DNA from: Spirosomataceae bacterium TFI 002
GTDB taxonomy: Bacteria > Bacteroidota > Bacteroidia > Cytophagales > Spirosomataceae
Reading direction: 5' to 3'
Assembly (NCBI GenBank): GCA_900230115.1
Contig: LT907983.1
Coordinates: forward strand, 2,852,001-2,916,000
Length of the DNA stretch: 64,000 bases
This document shows positions 43,545 through 53,805 of the stretch, in pieces. The stretch's first letter is position 1. The number at the start of each line of letters is the position of its first letter. The translations under genes and the position numbers were made by a program. The notes under the pieces were generated by a model. That model was not told where the DNA came from, searched no databases, and worked only from the letters and a program-made list of their open reading frames with translations.

Positions 43545-46500
43545 ATGACATCATTAAAGGTTTTCATTCTTTCGTTATTTTTCTTTCTTGCTTTTTCATC
43601 TACTGCGGCAGTAAAAGTATGGACTAATAATGTTGGTAATAATGAATGGAACAACCCAGGGAATTGGAGCCCAGTGTCCATTCCTTCGGCTTTGGATTCA
43701 GTTACTTTCTTTTATGGAGACAACGTCACCGTACCTTCTGGCTATCATGCTGAAGTGAAAAGAGTGTATAATTTAGGGAATATAACCATCACTTTAGGTG
43801 GAAGCCTAACCATTACTAACGGTCAACTTGATGATCGAGGGAATTTCTATAATTATGGCACTTTAACGGTTAACGATTCTCCTAAAGATGGCATTTTCTG
43901 TTCCTCTGCTACCACCATTACTTATACTTTTCAGAATTATGGCAAAGTTTACATTAACAATAGTCAGTTCTCTGGGCTGAATCTTTTGCAAAAACACATT
44001 TTCAATAATCATTCTGGAGCACTGCTACAAGTCACTGGCTCACAATTATATGGGATAGATAGTGATAGGTTTCATAACTATGGCATCTTAAAATTAGATA
44101 ATTCAGATGCAACAGCTGGAATTAATCTCAGTGCCACTACTGATACGCTTTACAATCATGAGTGTGGAAAGATAATCATCCTCGATGGCATAAAAATAAC
44201 ATTAGGTCTTTTCACTAATGATGGTTTTCTAAAACAAAATTATGATGATGATAATGATTTAATCTCTGGCGGATTGATTAACAACAGTGTTATAGAAGAT
44301 CTTTTAGCTAGTTTCAATGGTGAGCCTTATACAAATAATGGTATGCTTCTTAGGCTTTATGAGTTTACCACGCAAGAGGGCGAACCTACTTCTATTATTT
44401 ATTCTGCCTTTCCCACACACCTGACAGTTGGCAATGTGTACAATGATAAAAACCTTACATCTCTTGCGGGAACTTACACGCAAAGCACAAATATTTGGAT
44501 ACCTAATAACAATTCAGTTGGTGATCAATCTTTTTATATTAAAATCACTGATAATATTGGTGGCTGCTCCGATACCTTACGTTTTAATGTAGTGAATGCC
44601 ATACCAGCCGTTAATTATTGGATCGGCGGTATAGGAAATTGGAATCAAGTTGCAAAATGGAGTAAGGGGGTGGTTCCAAATGCCACGGATAATGTTGCAT
44701 TTTACTATCCAACAGATAGCGTTACCATTCTTTCGGGATATACTGCTATAGCTAAAACCATTAAAACCGATGGAAAATTAACCGTTCAGGCTAATGCAAT
44801 TTTAAACCTTCCCAATTCAACTGTAATCTATGGAATAAATTGTGATGATTGTAGAATAGTAAATAATGGGACGATCAACATGGCTGCCGAAAATTACGGT
44901 ATTTACACGAATGACACGGAAATTATAAATAATGGTCTAATAGAATGTTTTGGCTCAGGAACTTGTCTCTATTTAACAAAAGCATTCTTAAATTTCGATG
45001 CTTATTTTATTAACAATGGCACCGTTAAAGCAAATGAAGGAAAACTCTTGGGTGCAACCTCATTTTCCTTTACTAATAACGGGACCATGAATTGTACTTC
45101 TTCAGCAACTGACTGCATTGATTGCACAACTTTAACCAATTCTGGTTTAATCACAATAAAAGGGAACAATAGTAATTCAGGCACAGGCATTGATGGCTAT
45201 CTCGAAAACTTAGCAAATGGGAATATTGAAATTTTAAAGATGTCTACAGGGATTTCTGCCAGTGGTTTTAACCAAGGGAGTATTAAAATAGAAGAGGCGA
45301 ATTTAGGTTTGGTCATGAGTGGAACCTTCATAAATAAAAGTCAAGGGGTACTGGATATAAGAACTTCTAACACCGGAATGCTTGTATATTCAGTCGGTAG
45401 TCAAAATGAAGCTTTTGGGACGATAAAATTGACCAAAAACCAAATTGGTTTACAAATAAATAGTACGTCTTTTGGAGGGTATAAATATGTGAATCAGGGT
45501 ATTATGAAAATGGATAGCAGTCTTCATTATGGGATGGTCTCCAAGCAGTACTTTGAAAATCACCCAACTGGAGAGATTGAGATTCTTGTGGCTGGTATAA
45601 GCGGTATTGAGAACTACGGTTCTTTTAATAATCAGGGTTTAATTAGTATTAAAAATGGAAGTGGAGATCAAGGGTTGTATAACCGAGAAGGTACATTTAC
45701 AAATCTTGCAAGCGGCCAAATTACAATTAAAGACAACCTAGGATATCAATTAAAAAACGAGCAAAATTTTAACAATTATGGAGATTTGGTGCTAAGTTCT
45801 CCTCCTCAAGGGAATGTCTTGCTCAATACGCTTTCATCCATATACCTCCCATCAGGAGGTATCATTAAGAATTATGGGACTTGGAAAAATCAAGTAGCTG
45901 ATCTTTCAAATGGAGTTATGCTAAATGAAAACATCATAGATAATGATTATTGTGGAACTTGGTATAATGATGCTGTATTTAACATGAGTTCATTATCGAA
46001 TACTTTTTTTAATAATTACGGAGTTTTTCACCATTCTGGGAAAGCAGCTATTAATAAATCTGGCGTGAACTTTTTAAACGATGGTGTTTTTGTCTGCGAT
46101 GAACGAGTTTTCGAAATGAACCTCTTTAATCAACAAAATGGGATACACATAAACTCTCTCTCTGGTCCCATTGATAAACTATTTACCTACGGAGTTTCTT
46201 TTCAACAAAATAATGCAAACCATACGATTGGAACTACTTGGTATTCGGATGAAAACCTTAGCAATGCTGTTGGCACTTTTAATCAAGCAAATGGTACTTT
46301 GCAACCAACAAGCCTAAATCCATCACAACTTTGGTTTGAAGTCAACAATCCTTCATATACATGTCCTATGAAAGTTCTACTGCCAATTATCACAGGTCAA
46401 CCTATTTGTAATGAAAATGCTATTTCCACTTTTAGCCAAACAGTGGATATTCAATGGAATAATAGAGCAAATTGGAATACAGGAAGTAACCCCAATGCTT

Positions 46501-46640
46501 GTACAAATACCATTATTCCAAACACTAAAATTGCTATTTTCCCTCCTAACCATTACGGAATTGCTCATAAACTTGAGGCTCAGCCTGGCTCCATTTTGGA
46601 TGTTGGGCTAGGTGCTGTTTTGCAAGTGATGAATGAGTAG
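43545..46640 (+). CDS. large secreted beta-helix-like protein with three repeated modules
   Basis: This 1031-residue exported protein (signal peptide LKVFILSLFFFLAFSSTAA) has three copies of a Trp-rich module of about 70 residues: NNEWNNPGNWSPVSIPSALD (near 30), IGNWNQVAKWSKGVVPNATD (near 360) and WNNRANWNTGSNPNACTN (near 970, which ends the protein). Modules of this kind are common in Bacteroidota surface proteins and recall autotransporter-like adhesins. The stretches between them are rungs rich in NNGTI, NNGLIE, NQGSIKI, as in beta-helices. No C-terminal sorting domain of type IX secretion, enzyme domain or membrane anchor was recognised. A structural or adhesive role is inferred. Confidence 0.75.
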   Translation: MTSLKVFILSLFFFLAFSSTAAVKVWTNNVGNNEWNNPGNWSPVSIPSALDSVTFFYGDNVTVPSGYHAEVKRVYNLGNITITLGGSLTITNGQLDDRGNFYNYGTLTVNDSPKDGIFCSSATTITYTFQNYGKVYINNSQFSGLNLLQKHIFNNHSGALLQVTGSQLYGIDSDRFHNYGILKLDNSDATAGINLSATTDTLYNHECGKIIILDGIKITLGLFTNDGFLKQNYDDDNDLISGGLINNSVIEDLLASFNGEPYTNNGMLLRLYEFTTQEGEPTSIIYSAFPTHLTVGNVYNDKNLTSLAGTYTQSTNIWIPNNNSVGDQSFYIKITDNIGGCSDTLRFNVVNAIPAVNYWIGGIGNWNQVAKWSKGVVPNATDNVAFYYPTDSVTILSGYTAIAKTIKTDGKLTVQANAILNLPNSTVIYGINCDDCRIVNNGTINMAAENYGIYTNDTEIINNGLIECFGSGTCLYLTKAFLNFDAYFINNGTVKANEGKLLGATSFSFTNNGTMNCTSSATDCIDCTTLTNSGLITIKGNNSNSGTGIDGYLENLANGNIEILKMSTGISASGFNQGSIKIEEANLGLVMSGTFINKSQGVLDIRTSNTGMLVYSVGSQNEAFGTIKLTKNQIGLQINSTSFGGYKYVNQGIMKMDSSLHYGMVSKQYFENHPTGEIEILVAGISGIENYGSFNNQGLISIKNGSGDQGLYNREGTFTNLASGQITIKDNLGYQLKNEQNFNNYGDLVLSSPPQGNVLLNTLSSIYLPSGGIIKNYGTWKNQVADLSNGVMLNENIIDNDYCGTWYNDAVFNMSSLSNTFFNNYGVFHHSGKAAINKSGVNFLNDGVFVCDERVFEMNLFNQQNGIHINSLSGPIDKLFTYGVSFQQNNANHTIGTTWYSDENLSNAVGTFNQANGTLQPTSLNPSQLWFEVNNPSYTCPMKVLLPIITGQPICNENAISTFSQTVDIQWNNRANWNTGSNPNACTNTIIPNTKIAIFPPNHYGIAHKLEAQPGSILDVGLGAVLQVMNE

Positions 46641-46671
46641 GTTTTTAAATCAGGTCTGTTTTGACAAAGGC

Positions 46672-46679
46672 TAATTTTG
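46672..46679 (+). promoter_or_regulatory. -7 box of the sugar isomerase gene
   Basis: TAATTTTG matches TAnnTTTG, about 40 bases before the ATG at 46718. No TTG at the ideal distance was found. Confidence 0.45.
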
Positions 46680-46717
46680 CTTTAACTTCGACCTTCTCCA
46701 TCTAAACGCTCACTAAA

Positions 46718-47629
46718 ATGTTCCAACTCGGTTTTGTGTCCGCTATTCTTGCAGAAAAATCTTTTACAGAGGTTATAGACTTCGTAGCTGATAATGGTTT
46801 TGAGTCAGTTGAAATAATGTGTTGGCCTGGAGGTAGTGGCGATGCTCGTAGATATGCGGGGGTGACCCATATTGATGTGGATAAACTAGATGTTGATTTT
46901 GTTAAAACCAATTGTCAACAGAAAGGGGTAGCTATTTCGGGCTTAGGTTACTATCCTAATCCATTGGATGCAGACAAGGTGAAATCTGAGTATTATATAG
47001 AGCATATCAAGAAGATTATAAAGGCTTGCAATCGATTAAGTGTTCCAGTTATGAATACTTTCATTGGGAGAAATCAACACTTAAGTATGGAGGAAAATCT
47101 CCTGCTTTTCAAAGAGCTTTGGAAGCCAATAATAGCTGTAGCTGAACAAGAAGGGGTCAAGATTGGGATTGAAAATTGTCCGATGTATTTTACGCAAGAT
47201 GAATGGCCGGGAGGTAAAAACTTAGCGATCTCACCCAAAATTTGGGATTATATGTTTGAGACATTTTCTACACCTTTGTTTGGTTTAAATTATGATCCAT
47301 CACACATGATTTTGCAACACATGGATGAGATTTCTCCAATTTATAATTACAAAGAACGCTTGCATCACATTCACCTAAAGGATGTGAAAATATATAAAGA
47401 AAAGTTAGACAAGGTTGGCGTATTCGCTCATCCCCTAGAGTTTCATTCCCCCAAGCTACCGGGTTTTGGTGATGTAAGATGGGGGCAATTTTTTGCCGCA
47501 CTTACTGATATTCGTTACCGTGGACCAGTTGTCATAGAAGTAGAAGACAAGGCCTTCGAAGGTTCAGAAGAAGATGTTCATAAAGCAATCTTAACTTCAA
47601 GAAACTACATCAAGCAGTTTTTGCCTTGA
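46718..47629 (+). CDS. sugar phosphate isomerase/epimerase (TIM barrel, AP endonuclease 2 fold)
   Basis: A 303-residue xylose-isomerase-like TIM barrel. Conserved metal-binding positions are the Glu in KIGIENCPMYF, the Asp and His in NYDPSHMILQ, the His in RLHHIHLKD, and the C-terminal Glu in VVIEVEDKAFEG. Members act as sugar epimerases, isomerases or hydroxypyruvate isomerases; the exact sugar cannot be told. There is no signal peptide, so it acts in the cytoplasm. It stands alone between a secreted-protein gene and a convergent O-antigen-ligase gene. Confidence 0.88.
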   Translation: MFQLGFVSAILAEKSFTEVIDFVADNGFESVEIMCWPGGSGDARRYAGVTHIDVDKLDVDFVKTNCQQKGVAISGLGYYPNPLDADKVKSEYYIEHIKKIIKACNRLSVPVMNTFIGRNQHLSMEENLLLFKELWKPIIAVAEQEGVKIGIENCPMYFTQDEWPGGKNLAISPKIWDYMFETFSTPLFGLNYDPSHMILQHMDEISPIYNYKERLHHIHLKDVKIYKEKLDKVGVFAHPLEFHSPKLPGFGDVRWGQFFAALTDIRYRGPVVIEVEDKAFEGSEEDVHKAILTSRNYIKQFLP

Positions 47630-47737
47630 CACTTGAGAATAAGGGTAGGGTATCACATTATCAATTTCTTCTGGAAGCTCCTTATGACTAATTATCTCAC
47701 TTTTTGCTTCAAAAGTACTTCCGAGTTGTCTTTTGGA

Positions 47738-49825
47738 TTAGATGTCGTCCAGTTCATTAATGATGGAACTAGGTTCGCCGCGATATAGAATTCTGTAAGC
47801 TATGTTATCTAATATTGTAGATTTTTCTAAAAGGGGCATTGTTTGGTTGTCTGCAAAAGGACCATAAGTACTTTTTAAAAAAATCACGTGTTTTAACTTT
47901 ATGGGATCACTTGTTGATTTTGCAAGTTCGGCTAGATGGGCATATTGATCTTTATTCAAAATTGTGGCATTGTCGTGGGTATCTATAAAATTCATGATAA
48001 AATCAAAGGTCTCTGTTGGGATTCCTGCTGCTAAACCTATTTCTATAACTTGAATGAAATGAGTGTGATAATTTTCATTATCCAACTTGTTTAAAAGGTT
48101 AGCATAAAGTTGTTCTGCTTCGTTTTTTCCATTTAAATAAAATAAATCGATAGCAAGGTTTTGAATTAGAGGCAGCTGATCTTTTGGATTTAGTTTATAA
48201 GCTTTCGAGAAAAATGCTTTAGCTTGTGTTGGATCGCCAGCATTAAGTTGCAAAACGGCCATTTGCTTAAGTGCCATAGGTTGGTTTGGAGATTGAAGGA
48301 GTGATTGTTCTATCTCCTTTTTTGCCAAAGAAACTTCTCCAATATCGCTATAGATTTTGGCTAGTAAGTTTTTAGAATGGGTGCTTGTGAGTTCATATTT
48401 GGCAAATAAATCTACAAGGGTATCGCCATATTTCTTTTTGATAGTAATGTCGTCAATTATGTTTATTTTTTCTGTAAAAGACTCTAAGGTGCTTTCAGGA
48501 AAAATGGAAATGGATATGGTGTTCTGTAATATTTCAAAAGCTTTTTGAATGTCCGTTTCTTGACGAAGAGTTGTGATTTTACTCGTATTTTCGAAAAGTG
48601 AGATGGATTGAAAAATGCCAAGTAAAGCGATAGGAACGAAAAGCCAATTTTGAGAAAATGGAAGAAGGAATTTACTTTTAAACTCAGCCTGAGAAAGCAC
48701 AATCCCAACAACTGGAAATATTAAAATATACATGGAAATGTTGTCTATAGAAACCATGCCCCAAATAAAATAGGAAAACGTAAATCCAAACATCGCCATC
48801 TTTTGAAGAGATGGTAACTGACTTATAACTTTAATCCAACGGTAAACGAAGTAAGCCAAAATGCTCATTACTAAAATACCTCCTGACATCAACCACTCAC
48901 TAAAGATAGAGTGTGCCCTGTCTAGTTTTGTATTTATAATAGAGAGGGAGGCAGTGTAGTTTTGGTACGAAATCTCAAGGAAATTCTCTGGTCCGTAGCC
49001 CCAAATTGGGGATTGTAAAAAAGCTTTCCAACTTAACTGATAAAAACCTAATCGCTGCATGTGAGAGTCATCTTTTCTATTCAGCAATAACCATTCGTAG
49101 TTTTGGATCAATATTAAGCCTAGGATAATACTCAATGCAAAACCAATTAAAAGTAAGGTGTGCTTTCTTCTTTGGTATAGTAGAACACTAACAGCAAGAA
49201 TTCCGGACAATGGAATGGCAAAAACCGCCGAACGGGACTTAGTCCTATAAATAAAATAGGCAGATATACTTAACAGGATTAATGTTGCAGCAATTTTTAT
49301 AGCTTTATTAATTGTAAGATGAGGCGAACTAAAAAAGTAAATGACTAACCAAAAAAGGAGCATAATATACCCTGCCGCTTCCACAGGGTTGCCTATAGTG
49401 CTATAAATGCGACTATCTTTTTGTAATAAGCCAAAAGTAATAATGCAAAAGCCTACAACGAGCATTCCCACGAGCAATTGTAGCCTTAGTTTTGCACTAT
49501 TAAGTAGCTGTGAAAGTAGTATGGTTAAAATAGATAAAACACTAAAAGTAACCACACCCGTTCCTCGTTCAGGATAAGAAAAGAAACTTTGGACAGGATT
49601 TAAACCAAGAAAACTGACAAGTATTAAAGCGACAAAAAGTAAGGAAAATTCGATTGAGGGTTTTCTGCTTGATTTTGAATAAAACACATGAATTATAACA
49701 AGCAAAAACACGAAAACACCCAACAGCATAATTTTAGGAGCGTTAAAGCCGGCGTGTAGACTTGAAAAATACAATAGGGGAATGCTGATACAAGCCCCTA
49801 TTATAGTTTTTTGAAATATTTGCAT
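47738..49825 (-). CDS. O-antigen ligase family protein with C-terminal TPR region
   Basis: A 695-residue membrane protein with about ten hydrophobic helices in the first 430 residues and a soluble TPR region after that (SLAKKEIEQSLLQSPNQPMALKQMAV, PTQAKAFFSKAYKLNPKDQ). The periplasmic Wzy_C loop with YGPENFLEISYQNY and RAHSIFSEWLMSGG, near 280-320, is typical of O-antigen ligase/polymerase-type glycan transfer proteins. It probably attaches or polymerises a surface glycan, or glycosylates exported proteins. The next gene upstream on the same strand encodes a YadA-head protein, 28 bases away, so a link between the two is possible. Confidence 0.88.
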   Translation of the reverse strand: MQIFQKTIIGACISIPLLYFSSLHAGFNAPKIMLLGVFVFLLVIIHVFYSKSSRKPSIEFSLLFVALILVSFLGLNPVQSFFSYPERGTGVVTFSVLSILTILLSQLLNSAKLRLQLLVGMLVVGFCIITFGLLQKDSRIYSTIGNPVEAAGYIMLLFWLVIYFFSSPHLTINKAIKIAATLILLSISAYFIYRTKSRSAVFAIPLSGILAVSVLLYQRRKHTLLLIGFALSIILGLILIQNYEWLLLNRKDDSHMQRLGFYQLSWKAFLQSPIWGYGPENFLEISYQNYTASLSIINTKLDRAHSIFSEWLMSGGILVMSILAYFVYRWIKVISQLPSLQKMAMFGFTFSYFIWGMVSIDNISMYILIFPVVGIVLSQAEFKSKFLLPFSQNWLFVPIALLGIFQSISLFENTSKITTLRQETDIQKAFEILQNTISISIFPESTLESFTEKINIIDDITIKKKYGDTLVDLFAKYELTSTHSKNLLAKIYSDIGEVSLAKKEIEQSLLQSPNQPMALKQMAVLQLNAGDPTQAKAFFSKAYKLNPKDQLPLIQNLAIDLFYLNGKNEAEQLYANLLNKLDNENYHTHFIQVIEIGLAAGIPTETFDFIMNFIDTHDNATILNKDQYAHLAELAKSTSDPIKLKHVIFLKSTYGPFADNQTMPLLEKSTILDNIAYRILYRGEPSSIINELDDI

Positions 49826-49853
49826 GATGTTTTATTTGCTCAAAAATCAATCT

Positions 49854-51515
49854 TTAATACCTAATCATCATTACACCTGTAGCGGTTCTATATACATGTC
49901 CTACTTGTAACCCTCCTGCAATTGCCGCTGCATTATCAGCGTAAATAGGGACAGTGCTAATTTTTAACAACCCGCCTGCATTGATTTCCATGCGTTGTTG
50001 ATTTCCTGTTTTAAAAACTAGATTACTTATTATGCCACTACTAGTGTTTGAAATAGAAGCATAACCAGCATCTGCATCTAAGCCAAAAGACATTTGTGCA
50101 TTCGCAGGGATACCTATTCCTCCTCCCACTTGAAGTGTGCTAGGGTCTGTGGGGACATCGGTGTAAAGTCTATTAATCCCCACCTTATTTGCTGCGAAGT
50201 CTCCTCCTACAAGAGGTGTGGTTGTTTTGCTATTATCAATAATCAGTTTATCGCTTAAAGAGGTATTCCACCTACCTGCTTCGTGGCCAATTGCAACATT
50301 TCGTAAAAGGGAGCTACTGGGATTTGTGTCAACGTAGAGTGATGCGTAGCCCAGAACAACATTACTGTCTGCCTTTGTAACATTTGTAGACGTATTAGAA
50401 GCAAGAGCATAGGACCCTACAATTGAATTTCTTGATGCGGAAGTTGTATTTCTAAGAATGAATCCTCCAATAGACGCATTGTGTACACCACTGTTTAGAT
50501 TTCGAAGAGAGTGGTAACCAAATGCAGCATTGTATTCTCCCGAAAGAGATAAACCTGATTGATAACCAACTAAAGTATTAAAATTGGATGGGGAATATTG
50601 ACCAGACCCTATTCCAATAAACGTATTTTGGCCTCCACTAGCGTTTTTTCCAGCTTGATAGCCAACAGCAATGTTATTAAATGTACTTTTTTGTAAGGCT
50701 TCAAATCCCACTGCTGTGTTGTTTGAACTTACACTTGTTCCAGTTCCACCTGCATAAGCTCCAATGTAAACATCCTGAATAGCATAACCTTGCAATCTGC
50801 CAGCCATATGACCTATGGCCACAGAGCTATTAGATCCATTTGTCGTCTGGCTAAAAGTTTCATTTCCTATTGCAACAATTCTGGCTTTAGGGTTGTAGAT
50901 TCCAACATCTGCCGTACCCAAACTCATTTCTCCCAAAGCGATATTGTTAGAGCCGTTAATAGTTTTCATAGAGTTTACTCCTATTCCAATATTGGAAAAC
51001 CCGGTTAAAGTAGCCGAGCCTGAATTTTCTCCTATACTTATATTTTTATAACCAGTAGTTGCACTTTGTAATGAATTCATTCCAATTGCAATGTTTTGGT
51101 TTGCATTGTTGGAGGTTTTTAAGGCGTTGTTACCAATGGCAATATTGGTTGTTCCGGTGTTGTTTGAAGAGAGAGCATCTACACCAATAGCCAAATTGTT
51201 GCCCCCATCATTGTTAAGTTTAAGAGCATTTAAGCCAACAGCAATGTTTTTGGAAGCAGAAGCATTGGTGAAAAGTGCATTTTCTCCAACAGCCAAATTT
51301 CCTTGGCTCAGCCCAGCTGCCGAAGGTGCATTTGGAAGGGCATCTTTTCCAATTGAAAGGTTTTGATTGGTTCCAGATAGTTCGCTGGGATGATTCGATG
51401 TTATGGCTCCAGGAGTAATAAGAATGGTAGAGGTATTGTTATGTATCGTATGGTTTTGAGCAAAACCTATGCTTATACACATGGTACAAAATGTCAAAAG
51501 AAGAATTTTTTTCAT
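49854..51515 (-). CDS. exported protein with YadA/Hia-type head repeats
   Basis: A 553-residue product with signal peptide (KILLLTFCTMCISIGFAQ). From about residue 50 to 420 it carries roughly 20 repeats of 14-17 residues of the pattern NIAIGxNAL (NLAIGVDALSSN, NIAIGNNALKTS, NIAVGYQAGKNA), the left-handed beta-roll head of trimeric adhesins such as YadA. The tail resembles phage-tail-fibre-like C-termini of Bacteroidota proteins (AAAIAGGLQVGHVYRTATG, then MMIRY). No autotransporter barrel or type IX domain is seen, so anchoring is unclear. ATG 51515 starts the signal peptide; earlier in-frame codons give no sensible N-terminus. Confidence 0.8.
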   Translation of the reverse strand: MKKILLLTFCTMCISIGFAQNHTIHNNTSTILITPGAITSNHPSELSGTNQNLSIGKDALPNAPSAAGLSQGNLAVGENALFTNASASKNIAVGLNALKLNNDGGNNLAIGVDALSSNNTGTTNIAIGNNALKTSNNANQNIAIGMNSLQSATTGYKNISIGENSGSATLTGFSNIGIGVNSMKTINGSNNIALGEMSLGTADVGIYNPKARIVAIGNETFSQTTNGSNSSVAIGHMAGRLQGYAIQDVYIGAYAGGTGTSVSSNNTAVGFEALQKSTFNNIAVGYQAGKNASGGQNTFIGIGSGQYSPSNFNTLVGYQSGLSLSGEYNAAFGYHSLRNLNSGVHNASIGGFILRNTTSASRNSIVGSYALASNTSTNVTKADSNVVLGYASLYVDTNPSSSLLRNVAIGHEAGRWNTSLSDKLIIDNSKTTTPLVGGDFAANKVGINRLYTDVPTDPSTLQVGGGIGIPANAQMSFGLDADAGYASISNTSSGIISNLVFKTGNQQRMEINAGGLLKISTVPIYADNAAAIAGGLQVGHVYRTATGVMMIRY

Positions 51516-52000
51516 GATTATTAAATTTGAGTTATTAATTAATTTTTGTCGTTTCAAACCGTTGATTGGAACCACCAAAATGTATAGAGAACATGTTTTA
51601 TTTAAGTGGGCTAGTGTGTTTTCTAGTCCAATAATTGTGTCAAATATCACTAGAATAAGCATTCACCGCTATCCCTAATATTAGGGAGAAGGCTATAAAA
51701 AACTTATAGGAATTGATTGAAAAATGATGTCAAATGGGGAGTTCTGTTATCGTTTGAAAACGATAATTTTTTGAAGATAATCGTGAAGTTACAAGTTTGA
51801 TGGAATTCAATCTTTATGAATGGGGAGTGCTTAGTGTTGACTGTAATTGCTTAATTCCTTATTAATTAGTTGCTTTTTACTAATAAGATATAGTAAAATG
51901 GGCCCATCTCCATATGAATGAAAGTAGGGGTTAATAATTAACAATGAAGAAGGGAAGGACTAAGCTTTTAATGAACTTCTGTAAATCTTGATTTAGGTCG
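51516..52000. other. 485-bp intergenic region with one palindrome
   Basis: A perfect inverted repeat, TTATCGTTT-GA-AAACGATAA at 51747-51766 with TTTTTT after it, is the only structured element seen. It is about 230 bases upstream of the YadA-head gene and could be an operator or a terminator-like hairpin. No gene was found in the region. Confidence 0.5.
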
Positions 52001-53593
52001 TTAAATCTCAAGCCCAGCTTTTCGTAAAAGTTGTGAGGCGTTGAAGCTTTGGCATACACCAGCTTTGATTTTGTAATCAAACTCTAAGTCGTCGTCTACA
52101 TTTTTGAATTCAAAAAAGTAGTTTTTGATAACTTCCGGGTATTCATCGGATACCTCTGTTGCACGTAAGTCGTGAGTGGCCACGATGGAGTAAGTTTTAG
52201 ACTTGGCGATTTTACGAAGCAAGGCAATTGCACCTTTTAGCTTGTCTTCTGAGTTTGTTCCTCTGAGCATTTCGTCTATCAAAAACAGATAATTTCCTCC
52301 GTTTTCAATTGCTTCAACGATCATTTTTACACGATTGATCTCGGCTTTGAAAGTAGAGACATTCAAATTAAGATCATCTTTAATTCGCATGTAGGTGATC
52401 ATCTCAATTCCTTGGCTGATGCTCATACTTTGGGCACATACTGGTGCTCCCATGTATGCTAGTAACACATTGGTGCCAACCGATCGTAGGAAAGTACTCT
52501 TGCCCGACATATTGGAACCGGTTACCAAGCTCAGCCTATTACTAGCCGTGAAGTCAAAATCGTTGCGAACATTACCTTCTAGTAGTAATGGGTGGCCGAG
52601 TTGAGTTCCTTTAAGTTCAAAAGGGGATTTGTTCGTCAGCGTTGGGAATGTCCAGTCTTGGTGATTACTAGCACACATGGCAAAACTCGCCAACACTTCA
52701 AACTCGCCAATCACTGTTAAAATATCTTTAAAAAAACCACTGTTTGCTTCATTCCATTGTTTGAGCTTTACCAATTGGATTACATCGAATGGAGAATACA
52801 AATACAAGAAAATGGTGGCAAATTGGTTTCTTCTGGATTCTAGTTTCTTAACTAAGAAGCCAAATTCTTTGATTGGGTTTTTGCCTTTTTCTTTTGTTGG
52901 GATTAAAGCTTGCAGCTCACTGTTCTTTTTGCTGCTCCAGTTTTCAGAAACAATTAATTCTACAGATTCTTCGATCGGCTGGAGTGTGCGATATATACCT
53001 TCAATACGAGTGAAGTAAGCCTCACTAAGGTCTTTGTACATACCTACAATTCTAAAATTGAGCAAAAGAAGCACAACACCCATGCCTATCGCCCAATTTA
53101 AGTTTAAAAAATAGCCGATGGCAATAATTGATATCCAGATAAATGGAATCAGTTTGCTATAGAGCAAAATCAGTTTTTCATTTTTTATTTTATCATCAAA
53201 GCTGAAATCAAATACAGCTTGAGTTTTAGATTTGTCAAATTCAATTAGAGGAAAGAGCGTGCTAAGGAAATCCTCGTGCCACGCCTTTTTGCCAGCAATT
53301 TCTTTGCTGGCTTCTTGTATTTCGCTGGCTTCGGTTTCTCTCTGGAGAAGAAAGGATTCTTTTAGGGCATTTATTCCCAATGAAGTTGCCGCTCTATTGA
53401 GTAGGCTAAAAAGAGAAAAAGATCCAAATACATCTAAGTCTTCTGTGTAAGGGTGGGAATTTTGAATATACCCTTCGCCATCATAATAGGCACTTTTTGA
53501 GCCTCCCAAAATACCAAGCTCATTCTTGTAAAAGGCTCTGTGAAAACCTAATTGGGCTGTATTGTTCCTTATGATTTCGTGTTTTTGAACCAA
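52001..53593 (-). CDS. MutS-family ATPase (membrane-anchored MutS-like), 5' end uncertain
   Basis: A MutS-like protein with a connector/lever region and a C-terminal ABC-type ATPase: Walker A GSNMSGKST near residue 362, Walker B FLIDEMLRGTNSEDK, and the D-loop and His region VATHDLRATE. It lacks the MutS N-terminal mismatch-binding domain, so it is not MutS or MutS2 but the Bacteroidota MutS-related family. The annotated start is TTG 53593; the frame stays open for 86 more codons to 53851, and these encode two hydrophobic helices (GILLFIGSFYLAVAF, LWLISSLLIFVGFYFL) that relatives have, yet contain no ATG, GTG or TTG. See the finding on this. Confidence 0.82.
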   Translation of the reverse strand: MVQKHEIIRNNTAQLGFHRAFYKNELGILGGSKSAYYDGEGYIQNSHPYTEDLDVFGSFSLFSLLNRAATSLGINALKESFLLQRETEASEIQEASKEIAGKKAWHEDFLSTLFPLIEFDKSKTQAVFDFSFDDKIKNEKLILLYSKLIPFIWISIIAIGYFLNLNWAIGMGVVLLLLNFRIVGMYKDLSEAYFTRIEGIYRTLQPIEESVELIVSENWSSKKNSELQALIPTKEKGKNPIKEFGFLVKKLESRRNQFATIFLYLYSPFDVIQLVKLKQWNEANSGFFKDILTVIGEFEVLASFAMCASNHQDWTFPTLTNKSPFELKGTQLGHPLLLEGNVRNDFDFTASNRLSLVTGSNMSGKSTFLRSVGTNVLLAYMGAPVCAQSMSISQGIEMITYMRIKDDLNLNVSTFKAEINRVKMIVEAIENGGNYLFLIDEMLRGTNSEDKLKGAIALLRKIAKSKTYSIVATHDLRATEVSDEYPEVIKNYFFEFKNVDDDLEFDYKIKAGVCQSFNASQLLRKAGLEI

Positions 53594-53805
53594 AAAATAG
53601 AAACCAACAAAAATGAGTAGACTGGAAATAAGCCATAATGGGTGAAAAGCAACGGCTAGGTAGAAACTTCCGATGAAGAGTAAGATGCCTAAGAGCCTGT
53701 AATTGCTAAAAGTGGACTCTTTTTTTAGGGAATCTTTGATAGATTCCTCTATTTCTTGGATTTTTTGTTCGTAATACTTTTTGATAGCCGTGTCATATTT
53801 GAATT

